From Bacteroidales bacterium (GTDB lineage: Bacteria > Bacteroidota > Bacteroidia > Bacteroidales > Bacteroidaceae), in the NCBI GenBank assembly GCA_012729225.1, contig JAAYDO010000209.1:1-64000 (forward strand): a stretch of 64,000 bases of DNA, given 5' to 3'. The position numbers and the translations under genes are program-made. The notes beneath the pieces are model-generated. The model was not told the origin of the DNA. It saw nothing but the letters and a program-made list of their open reading frames with translations, and searched no databases. Below, one piece after another: positions 55,887 to 64,000 of the stretch; position 1 is the stretch's first letter; each line of letters starts with the position of its first letter.

Positions 55887-57374
55887 TCAACTCTTAGTCC
55901 AGAAGTCGCGAGTGAAGAGGATGATGATGGGGAAAATTTCGAGACGACCAATGAGCATGAGGAAGGAGCAGACCCATTTGGCAAGGGGAGTGAGTATGGC
56001 CCAGGAGTGGACTGGACCGTAGTAGCCCATGCCTGGTCCCACATTGCTGAGGCTGGACATGGCAATGCCAAAGGCTTCGTAGTAATCGAAATCGGGATGG
56101 ACATCGTTGGGATTTACACCTGTCAGCGCCAACACGAAGGCTCCGAAAAAGAGGGAACAGACAAAAAGAGCCACGAAACCCAGAAGGGTCTTGACCACTC
56201 CAAGCGAAATGATGCTATCGTTCATGCGCACGGGAATGACGGCACGAGGATGAAGAATGTGAGTGAACTCATTGAGGAGCACACGAAGAATGATGCTGAT
56301 ACGCATGCACTTGAATCCTCCGCTAGTGCTGCCCGAACATGCTCCTACAAACATCACGAAGAGGAGGGCAGGCATAAGCTGCACAGGCCAAACGGTGTAA
56401 TCGACCGTGGCAAGCCCTGTTGTGGTCTCAAGAGAGATGACGGTGAACAGACTGTGACGAATGGCTTCCTCCAGATCGTAAGCAGAGGAAGAATGGGTCA
56501 CGAGTGTGATGGTGCAGATGAGTGAAATACCCAAAGAGATGACGAGGTAGGTGCGGAGCTCGGCATTATGGAAGAACTTTTTGAACTTTCCTTTGAGAAT
56601 AGTATAATATATTAATGTGTAGTTGACACCCGACATGAACATGAAGAGAATGAGCACGTACTCGATGGCAGGAGATTTGAAATAGTCGTCGAGCAAGGCA
56701 GAGTGAGTGCCGTAGCCGCCTGTGGCTGTGGTGACGAAGGAGTAATTGACCGCATCGAAGAAACTCATTCCACAAATCCAGAGAGAGAGGATGCAGAGAA
56801 CGGTGAGCATGAGGTAGATTCCTCCTATCCATTTGGCTGCCACAGAAATGCGGGGATGGACCTTGTCGTGGAGCGGTCCTGTGGATTCGGCAGCAAAGAG
56901 TTTGACCTCGCCCACTCCGAAGGCGGGAAGGATGGCGATGGTGAAGAAAACGATACCAATACCGCCTATCCACTGAGTGAGGCTGCGCCAGAAGAGCAAG
57001 CCACGGGGCATAGAGTCGAGGTCGTCAATGATGGTGGCCCCCGTGCTGGTGAATCCCGACATTGTTTCGAAGAATGCGCTCGCCACATCAGGCACTTGGG
57101 GGCTGGACAAGAAGGGCAACAGCCCAATGAGAGTGAAGAGCACCCACACGACGGAAACCACGATATAACCATCTTTTCGACCCATCTTCTTACCTGCGTT
57201 GCGACCAAGGAGGATGCCTGTGATGCCTAATGCAAGAGCTATGGCTATGGGAGGGACAAAAGCCTCCACGCCTTCACCGTAGATCCATGAGACAATCTGA
57301 CATGCCGTCATGAGGCCTGCCTCGATGAGGACGAGGAAGCCAAGGATACGAAATATAAGTTTCCAATTGACCAT
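55887..57374 (-). CDS. trkH: TrkH family potassium uptake protein
   Basis: MSGFTSTGATIIDDLDSMPRGLLFWRSLTQWIGGIGIVFFTIAILP; TGGYGTHS; GACSGSTSGGFKCMRI. Confidence 0.95.
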   Translation of the reverse strand: MVNWKLIFRILGFLVLIEAGLMTACQIVSWIYGEGVEAFVPPIAIALALGITGILLGRNAGKKMGRKDGYIVVSVVWVLFTLIGLLPFLSSPQVPDVASAFFETMSGFTSTGATIIDDLDSMPRGLLFWRSLTQWIGGIGIVFFTIAILPAFGVGEVKLFAAESTGPLHDKVHPRISVAAKWIGGIYLMLTVLCILSLWICGMSFFDAVNYSFVTTATGGYGTHSALLDDYFKSPAIEYVLILFMFMSGVNYTLIYYTILKGKFKKFFHNAELRTYLVISLGISLICTITLVTHSSSAYDLEEAIRHSLFTVISLETTTGLATVDYTVWPVQLMPALLFVMFVGACSGSTSGGFKCMRISIILRVLLNEFTHILHPRAVIPVRMNDSIISLGVVKTLLGFVALFVCSLFFGAFVLALTGVNPNDVHPDFDYYEAFGIAMSSLSNVGPGMGYYGPVHSWAILTPLAKWVCSFLMLIGRLEIFPIIILFTRDFWTKS

Positions 57375-57509
57375 TTTCTATCTTGAACTCGGGCTTTCCA
57401 AACAAAATCAAGGGGCGGTATGAAGCCACGGTGTAGGGTTGTTTGGATGGGGTTATTTTACTTGAGTGTTTTTTTGTGTGGGGTTGTACTTGTTTCTATC
57501 GGATTGGTT

Positions 57510-58892
57510 TTATTGAAACAATCTGTCGAGTTTGCGGAGCATGTTGCTGGTGCAGAACACAACAATGCGGTCGCCCTCACGAAGTTGGGTCATGCCTTTC
57601 ACGAGCATGGATTTGCCATCGCGCGACATGCCACCGATATTGACCCCTTCTGGGAATTTGATGTCCTTAATGAGTTTTCGGGTTACTTTTGCACCAGCCT
57701 TAACCACAATTTCTGCCACATCGGCATTGGCAATGGTAAGCATCTTCACATTATCTACATCGCCCTCGAGGAGCATGCGGTAGATGTGGCTGGCAGCAAT
57801 CATTTTCTTGTTGATGACAGTGCCAATGTCGAGGTCGTCTGCCATGTCGAAATAGTCAAGGTTCTCCACCTGGGCGATGGTCTTCTTGATGCCTCGACGT
57901 CGGGCCGCCACACAAGCCAAGATGTTCTGCTGGTCGTTGTTGGTCAGGGCGATGAGCGCCTCCATGCTGCCATACCCTTCATCGTTGAGCAAATCGACAT
58001 CATAGCCCTCTCCTTCAAGAAGCATTGTTTTAGGTGCCACCAAGGACTGGAGCTGTTCGAGGCGTTGCAGGTCTGACTCTATAATCTTGACACTATCATG
58101 AATCTGTGCCAACTTCCAGCTTGCTCGAACTGAGAGTTTGCCACCACCTATCATCACACTATTCTTCACAGAGGGGTATTCATCCTTTCCTGTGAGGTGG
58201 CGGATCTCCTCTATATTCTCTTTGGTTGTCATGAAAAACACCAAATCGTGAGGCAAAATCTTCTCATCACCACGAGGACTGATGGTGTCCCCATCACGCT
58301 TGATGGCTACCACATGGAAGTTGTGCCCATGCTCAAGACCTATCTCCTTGAGGGTGTGACCCACCAGAAGGTTGTTTTGATTGCATATTCCACGTTCGTA
58401 GATAGGATGAGTGTCATGCATTTTCACACTGAGCAGAAGAAGTTCGCCATTGTTGAACTCCCACATCTGGCGCACCCAACTGTATCGTGCACTGGCTGCA
58501 ATGTCATCAGCCGCCAGGAGTTCGGGATAGATGAGCGACTCAATGCCCATTTTCTTGAAAAGTTCGGCATTCTCTGGCTTCATGTATTCGTAGTTGTCCA
58601 CTCTCGCCACAGTCTTGCGAGCACCCAACTGTTTTGCCAACATGGCACAAGCAATATTCTCACTCTCGTTGGGAGTAACTGCGATGAAGAGGTCGCACTT
58701 GCCTACCTCTGCATCCTTCAGTCCCTTGATTGAAGTGGGTTGGCGGAGCAGTGTCATGATGTCCAGTTCACTGGTCACCCTGATCAGGTTCTTCTCCTGC
58801 CCATCAATCAAGATAACATCCTGATTGTCGTTGGAGAGCAAACGAGCCAAATATGTGCCTACTGCGCCAGCACCGGCAATGACTATTTTCAT
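57510..58892 (-). CDS. trkA: Trk system potassium transporter TrkA
   Basis: [30 protein letters not shown]; two RCK-N/RCK-C repeats. Confidence 0.95.
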   Translation of the reverse strand: MKIVIAGAGAVGTYLARLLSNDNQDVILIDGQEKNLIRVTSELDIMTLLRQPTSIKGLKDAEVGKCDLFIAVTPNESENIACAMLAKQLGARKTVARVDNYEYMKPENAELFKKMGIESLIYPELLAADDIAASARYSWVRQMWEFNNGELLLLSVKMHDTHPIYERGICNQNNLLVGHTLKEIGLEHGHNFHVVAIKRDGDTISPRGDEKILPHDLVFFMTTKENIEEIRHLTGKDEYPSVKNSVMIGGGKLSVRASWKLAQIHDSVKIIESDLQRLEQLQSLVAPKTMLLEGEGYDVDLLNDEGYGSMEALIALTNNDQQNILACVAARRRGIKKTIAQVENLDYFDMADDLDIGTVINKKMIAASHIYRMLLEGDVDNVKMLTIANADVAEIVVKAGAKVTRKLIKDIKFPEGVNIGGMSRDGKSMLVKGMTQLREGDRIVVFCTSNMLRKLDRLFQ

Positions 58893-60805
58893 GACAAAAC
58901 CTTTGCTATGCTTTCAGCATCCATCCCGCAGAGTTTGCGGAGTTCTGCCACCGTGCCATGAGGAACAAAACGGTCGCAGGGGATGCCTATGCGTTTAACA
59001 TCTACTTCATATCCATTGTCGGAAAAGAACTCGAGCACAGCACTGCCCAGACCTCCAGAGATGACTCCGTCTTCCACCGTGACCACTCTCTTGAAGTTGC
59101 GCCCCACCTCATGAAGGAGGTCGGTGTCGAGCGGCTTGAGGAAGCGCATGTCATAGTGAGCTATGCTGAGTGGCGACCCGGGATGCTCATTGAGCGAAGC
59201 CAGTTCAGCTATGGCGATGGCCTTCTGTGCCTCCACGCCGATAGGGCCCAATGTGAGCACGGCTGTATCTTTACCTTCCTTGAGTTTGCGCCCTTTCCCG
59301 ACCGGTATCTCTTCCAATGGGCACTGCCACTCAATTGTGTTTCCACGACCACGAGGGTAGCGGATGACAAACACGCCCTTGCCTGGCAGTTGGGCTGTGT
59401 ACATCAATCTGCGCAACTCTGGCTCATTCATAGGAGAAGAGATGGTCACATCAGGGATAGGGCGGAGAAAAGCAAGGTCGAAAGCGCCATGATGAGTTGG
59501 ACCGTCTTCGCCCACAAGACCTGCACGATCCAGACAGAGCACCATGTTGAGACGCATGGTGGCTGCATCGTGGATGATATTGTCGTAGGCACGCTGCATG
59601 AATGATGAATAGATATTGCAGAAGGGAATCATGCCATCTTTGGCCATGCCACCCGAGAAGGTGACCGCATGCCCCTCGGCTATGCCCACATCAAACACAC
59701 GGTTGGGCATGGCATTCATCATGATATTCATAGAGCAACCTGTAGGCATGGCTGGAGTGACTCCTACAATCTTGGGGTTCTGCTGCGCCAACTCAAGAAG
59801 TGTCTTTCCAAACACATCTTGGAACTTAGGTGGATGGGGCTTTTCATCATGGCTGACGATACGTTCACCCGTGTCGGGATCAAACTTGCCTGGAGCATGC
59901 CAAATGGTGGCATCTTCCTCTGCAGGCGCATAACCATACCCCTTGGTGGTATGGATATGCAACAGTTTAGGCCCTTTCATTTCTTTGACCACCTGAAGGA
60001 TACGCACCAATTCAACCACATCATTTCCTCCTGCAGGACCAAAATAGCGAATATCCATGCCCTCGAAGATATTCTTCTGGCGAGTGAGAACCGACTTCAC
60101 GCTGTTGTTGAAGCGAATGATGCCCTTACGGCGCTTCTCGTTGAGCACACCCCAGTCAAAGAGTTTCTTTGAGAGTTTATATCGGATGTTGTTATAGGTC
60201 GTGTTCGTAGTGAGGTTGAGCAGATATTGCCTCATGCCTCCCACACTGCAATCAATGGACATATTGTTGTCGTTCAAGACAATCAGCATATCGTTGGGTG
60301 TGCTTGCGGTATTGTTGATACCCTCAAAGGCCAATCCCCCGCTCATCGCTCCATCACCAATCACTGCCACCACCTTCCTATTCTCCTTCTTCAGTTTTGC
60401 CGTCACAGCCATGCCGAGAGCAGCAGAAATGGAGTTGCTGGCATGCCCGCAACAGAAGGTGTCGTATTCGCTCTCGAAAGGATGGGGAAAAGGTTTCAAC
60501 CCATTCAACTTGCGGTTGGTGCAGAATTGGTCACGCCTACCAGTGAGAATCTTATGTCCATATGCCTGATGACCCACATCCCACACAATGCGGTCGTAAG
60601 GTGTATTAAAAACGTAGTGCAAGGCAACAGTGAGCTCCACTACCCCAAGGCTTGACGCCAAGTGACCAGGATTATTTGCCAGTTCCTCAATAATATCGCG
60701 TCTGAGTTCATCACACACTTGTGGCAATTCCTCCACCTTCAATTTGCGTAGGTCAGCAGGATCATCTATTTTCGTTAAATATTTATATTCGCTACTGTCT
60801 CCCAT
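58889..60805 (-). CDS. dxs: 1-deoxy-D-xylulose-5-phosphate synthase
   Basis: [72 protein letters not shown]. Confidence 0.97.
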   Translation of the reverse strand: MGDSSEYKYLTKIDDPADLRKLKVEELPQVCDELRRDIIEELANNPGHLASSLGVVELTVALHYVFNTPYDRIVWDVGHQAYGHKILTGRRDQFCTNRKLNGLKPFPHPFESEYDTFCCGHASNSISAALGMAVTAKLKKENRKVVAVIGDGAMSGGLAFEGINNTASTPNDMLIVLNDNNMSIDCSVGGMRQYLLNLTTNTTYNNIRYKLSKKLFDWGVLNEKRRKGIIRFNNSVKSVLTRQKNIFEGMDIRYFGPAGGNDVVELVRILQVVKEMKGPKLLHIHTTKGYGYAPAEEDATIWHAPGKFDPDTGERIVSHDEKPHPPKFQDVFGKTLLELAQQNPKIVGVTPAMPTGCSMNIMMNAMPNRVFDVGIAEGHAVTFSGGMAKDGMIPFCNIYSSFMQRAYDNIIHDAATMRLNMVLCLDRAGLVGEDGPTHHGAFDLAFLRPIPDVTISSPMNEPELRRLMYTAQLPGKGVFVIRYPRGRGNTIEWQCPLEEIPVGKGRKLKEGKDTAVLTLGPIGVEAQKAIAIAELASLNEHPGSPLSIAHYDMRFLKPLDTDLLHEVGRNFKRVVTVEDGVISGGLGSAVLEFFSDNGYEVDVKRIGIPCDRFVPHGTVAELRKLCGMDAESIAKVLS

Positions 60806-60826
60806 ATTTTAATTATAAAAACATTG

Positions 60827-60834
60827 CAAAGGTA
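60827..60834 (-). promoter_or_regulatory. -7 box TACCTTTG for dxs-trkA(-trkH)
   Basis: caaaggta on + strand 22 bp upstream of dxs. Confidence 0.55.
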
Positions 60835-61061
60835 CGATTATGCAAGTGAAAAAACAAATTTATTTGAGTTTTTCCGAACGTGAGCACCCTTGGGGAAAGT
60901 TCAGCGGTATGATTAAGCGAGCGAGAAGTCCTATTCAACGTGAGTTCGACGAATCCAGAAGAAGAACAGGTGATTTCGATTGACATGGCAAAGGCAAGGA
61001 GTATTTTTGTCCTCATCATCAAAAAGAAAGATAACTTGGCGGTCGCTTTCTTCCACCAGAA

Positions 61062-61189
61062 TGTCTCAATTGTCTCAGTCTCGCCCCTTCTGATACGCAT
61101 GTTTCTCAAATACCCAATTCAGATTTTCACTTTTTCGCCTCTTGTGCCACAGTGCGCATCTGGGGATTTTGATTGAGACAAGTGAGACA
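61062..61189. repeat. Inverted repeat pair TGTCTCAATTGTCTCA / TGAGACAAGTGAGACA
   Basis: Arms 61062-61077 and 61174-61189, 15/16 complementary. Confidence 0.65.
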
Positions 61190-61205
61190 ATACGCCACTT
61201 TCGAT

Positions 61206-61285
61206 ACACCCTCCCCATGCTTCCACAAGCCTTCGAGATGCCTTCGAGATGCCTTCGAGATGATTTCGAGATAATTAATGTGAGC
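61206..61285 (+). repeat. 11-bp iteron element, copy 5 (best preserved)
   Basis: ccctccccatgcttccacaa + gccttcgagat x3 + gatttcgagat + aattaa. Confidence 0.85.
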
Positions 61286-61597
61286 TGGGCAGATTCAATC
61301 TGTCACTTCCACATCCTTCACATCCTTATGAGCATGACAACACAAACGAGCATGCGAGAAATGACGAAAAGACCTTTGCCTTCCCACGTTTTTCCACAAA
61401 AGGAAGACCAACCATACATATACAAACGACACACTTAAGATTTTCAGGGACTAAAAACTCATTGCGTCAGCCAATCATCATCTTTTATTTCTGCAAGAAA
61501 AGGACAATTCTACTACTGTTTTATCCTATACGTTTTTATTTTTATTCAATAACGGATATTTTAGTTAATTTCTGTTGGTGGATACAACAAAACAACA

Positions 61598-61605
61598 TAT
61601 CTTTG
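61598..61605 (+). promoter_or_regulatory. -7 box TATCTTTG for OM barrel gene
   Basis: acatatctttgcaacatc. Confidence 0.5.
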
Positions 61606-61694
61606 CAACATCACTCAACAAGAGGGGATTCCGAAAACCTCTGAGCGACATTATTAAAAGAGTAGGAAAAAACTAATTGTAAAATGAGAAAATT

Positions 61695-62246
61695 ATGAAA
61701 AAATTGATTCTTGCTGCTCTCGTAGCGATTGTTTCTGTTTCAGCTAACGCTCAGTACTGGGTTGGTGGTGAAGTAGGCTTCAGCGCTGGTAAGACCACAG
61801 TCAATGGTAACAAGATTAACAGCGATGCCACATTTAAGTTCCTTCCACAGGTTGGTTATCAGCTCAACGACAAGTTCGATGTTGCTTTGACTATCGGTAT
61901 GGCACACTACAATGATGATGGCATATCAGACACTAACATGAACTCATTTATCTTGAACCCATACCTCCGTTACAAGTTCGCAAGCGCTGGTAACTTCACT
62001 TTCTTTGTGGACGGCGGTTTCACATACCAGTACACTCACACCAGTGGCGTGAAAGACAACCTCAACCAGTGGGAAATCGGCATCAAGCCAGGCTTCTCTT
62101 ACGCTCTCAACGACAAGGTTAGCCTTGTTGCTCACGTAGGTGACCTCTCTTACCAGTTTGGCAAGCAGGGTGACGTTAAGACCAACCGTTTCAACATGGG
62201 TGTAGATGGTACTAATCTCTCTATCGGTGCTTACGTAAACTTCTAA
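61695..62246 (+). CDS. Outer-membrane beta-barrel (porin-family) protein
   Basis: Signal MKKLILAALVAIVSVSANAQ; GGEVGFSAGKT...FLPQVGYQLNDKFDVALTIG...; C-terminal LSIGAYVNF. Confidence 0.9.
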   Translation: MKKLILAALVAIVSVSANAQYWVGGEVGFSAGKTTVNGNKINSDATFKFLPQVGYQLNDKFDVALTIGMAHYNDDGISDTNMNSFILNPYLRYKFASAGNFTFFVDGGFTYQYTHTSGVKDNLNQWEIGIKPGFSYALNDKVSLVAHVGDLSYQFGKQGDVKTNRFNMGVDGTNLSIGAYVNF

Positions 62247-62274
62247 TAGAAGACATAAAAAAAATAAACACATG

Positions 62275-62310
62275 AAAGGGGTGGCAATCTGTTTGCCACC
62301 CCTTTCCTTT
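62275..62310 (+). terminator. Rho-independent terminator of OM barrel gene
   Basis: aaaggggtggcaa/ttgccacccctttc followed by ctttttgtcttttt. Confidence 0.9.
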
Positions 62311-62352
62311 TTGTCTTTTTACAACGAAAGAAGCGTATTGTTCCCTACATCT

Positions 62353-64000
62353 TTAATAGTATATTTCCAATTTGCCCACATGAGGAGCAAGTTTTTCAAG
62401 ATTGGGCAACTGCATGTAGTCGCCATAGATGTGGCGAAGATGTGCATCCGCATTGCCTGGGACAGGAAACCCATGTCCCTCAAACGAATGGGTGGAAAGA
62501 GGGAAAATCTCATCCCTGAAACGTGGATTATGATAAGGAATGCCCATTCCACTGGTGATTACACCACAAGGGATGAACCTGCAAACGAATCGCAGGAAAG
62601 GGAAGACCAACTTACGGTTGAAGTTGAAGATGCAACGCACCTGAGGCATGCTTTTCGCATCGTCAGTGCTGGTTCGCCACACCTTATACATGTGACCCAC
62701 GGTCTTCTCTGTCAGCCGATGCAATGCTATAGGATGTCGCTCCATTGGGAAAATGTCTATGTAAACTCCCTTCTCTTTCCAAAGACGATCATAACCCGTG
62801 TTCTCCTCCATACGAGAACGGCGATCACGAATCTTTGCATAGAAAAAGAAATAATCCGGGTCGGTCTCATGATTCTGCAATGCCAGCCAATCAGGCAATT
62901 CTCTCGGCAACACCTTCATCAGGTGAAGATAATCTTCACGCATCATCTCTATATCAAGGTCATCATCCCAAGGAATAAAGCCATCATGGCGCAAAGCACC
63001 AATAAGCGTTCCACTACTGAGCCAATAAGGTATCTGGTGCTTCTGGCAGATGCGATCCACCTCCAGAAGAATATCCAACATGCGAAGTTGCATCCGACGA
63101 AGCGGAGAACCATCAGGATTGAAACGCTTGCGGAGCGACTGGTGCAGGAGACAACGGTTGCCCCACTCCATCACCTTTTTCATCACAGGAGTATCCACTC
63201 CCTGCTTCTGCGCTAATCGACACACAAGTTCCAATCCATAAGGGAAATCCTCTGTGAAATATCTGCTGCCAAAATCTGGAACAAAGCCGCCTTCCACCTC
63301 TTTCATAGGAGATGCGATGCCTTGAAATGCTTTGATAGATTGCAACTTCTGCGTGAGTGAGGCCACGTCATGACTTTCATAATAATCAAGAATGGCGGGG
63401 ATGCTGCCAGAAGTGACCGGAAGAGTGGAAAGAAGATTCTGAAACTCCTTGTCCATAGCAATAAGATTCTCAGAAGCCTCATCTGTCCATTGCTCATAGA
63501 AAAGGCTCTGTTCAGGATAGATCTGTCCAGGCTTCCAATCTTTCCACAAACTATACAAACGGGCAGGATGCAAGAGCGGATTGCTATTGGTGAGGCTCGC
63601 TTCATAGTAACTGCCAAGCAGATGAACAGGTGCATGAAAAAGCATCTCTATTGTTTGCCGAAGCGTTTCCTTGTCTTCAATCTGTTCCACAGCAATATTT
63701 AGCGAAGATTTATAGCCCAAAAGAGAAGCCGAACGACCGTATTCTGTCACTCGGGATATAAAAGGAACACGCTGAAAGCCAAAGAGAGGAGTTTCACTCG
63801 AAAGCACCTCGAAAGCTTCTTGAAAGAAACCCGTACTGCACACAATGCTTCCTACTGCCACATGAGGCTTCAGGAACGGCTTGACATGCTCCAATTCCTC
63901 TCTAATGGAAAATCCAGGAAGACACAAGAGAACGATGTCTGCATCTGCCACAACATCTTCAGGCTGAGCAGAGATGCGAGCAATGTTGCCTTGAAGTACC
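62353..64000 (-). CDS. Fusion: opine/octopine dehydrogenase-like N-terminal part + LicD-family C-terminal domain; 5' end beyond window
   Basis: Frame stays open upstream of the track's start (VLQGNIARISAQPEDVVADADIVLLCLPGF...); FGFQRVPFISRVTEYGRSASLLGYKSSL and SNPLLHPARLYSLW (opine DH-like); PYWLSSGTLIGALRHDGFIPWDDDLDIEM (LicD). Confidence 0.85.
   Translation of the reverse strand, partial: VLQGNIARISAQPEDVVADADIVLLCLPGFSIREELEHVKPFLKPHVAVGSIVCSTGFFQEAFEVLSSETPLFGFQRVPFISRVTEYGRSASLLGYKSSLNIAVEQIEDKETLRQTIEMLFHAPVHLLGSYYEASLTNSNPLLHPARLYSLWKDWKPGQIYPEQSLFYEQWTDEASENLIAMDKEFQNLLSTLPVTSGSIPAILDYYESHDVASLTQKLQSIKAFQGIASPMKEVEGGFVPDFGSRYFTEDFPYGLELVCRLAQKQGVDTPVMKKVMEWGNRCLLHQSLRKRFNPDGSPLRRMQLRMLDILLEVDRICQKHQIPYWLSSGTLIGALRHDGFIPWDDDLDIEMMREDYLHLMKVLPRELPDWLALQNHETDPDYFFFYAKIRDRRSRMEENTGYDRLWKEKGVYIDIFPMERHPIALHRLTEKTVGHMYKVWRTSTDDAKSMPQVRCIFNFNRKLVFPFLRFVCRFIPCGVITSGMGIPYHNPRFRDEIFPLSTHSFEGHGFPVPGNADAHLRHIYGDYMQLPNLEKLAPHVGKLEIYY

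Noticed and set aside
55610-56104. 164-aa - strand ORF overlapping tRNA-Asn and trkH
   Set aside because: Reads antisense through the tRNA and its terminator and overlaps the trkH 3' end.
61142-61438. ORF 98 aa (+) containing QAFEMPSRCLRDDFEII
   Set aside because: Translation of the 11-bp iteron element; similar 'LRAFxMxSxCLRxxF' strings in ORFs at 2944, 27516 and 40368 are the same artefact.

Overview
The window reads as a Bacteroidota chromosome, most like Prevotella/Segatella. Evidence is the protein families, their order, and many TAnnTTTG(CA) -7 promoter boxes. Most of it is conserved housekeeping: sufBCD, ribF, infB-nusA-rimP, acpP-fabF-rnc, typA/rpsO, carB, pyrH/pyrE, argH, fumarase, frr, rsgA, dxs-trkA-trkH and one tRNA-Asn. 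More unusual protein-coding content includes: (i) a five-gene VTC polyphosphate-polymerase / DUF4956 / OM-barrel / T9SS-tail / beta-helix operon (31957-35933); (ii) an opine-dehydrogenase-like + LicD fusion cut by the right edge; (iii) a large secreted esterase-GH5 protein; (iv) a zinc-ribbon (TackOD1-like) signalling protein paired with a stand-alone receiver; and (v) an ECF sigma / anti-sigma-like / secreted protein trio. The least explained signals are non-coding. Five dispersed copies of an element carry 3-4 phased 11-bp iterons (GCCTTCGAGAT-like) behind a conserved CCTCCCCATGCTTCTGCGA leader. Three intergenic arrays have an exact 22-bp period, two of them sharing a leader at identical spacing and two lying beside degraded transposase fragments. 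Divergent promoters are embedded in perfect inverted repeats (typA/rpsO 19 bp, pyrH/pyrE 10 bp). All calls come from reading the sequence and supplied translations; no database search was run.
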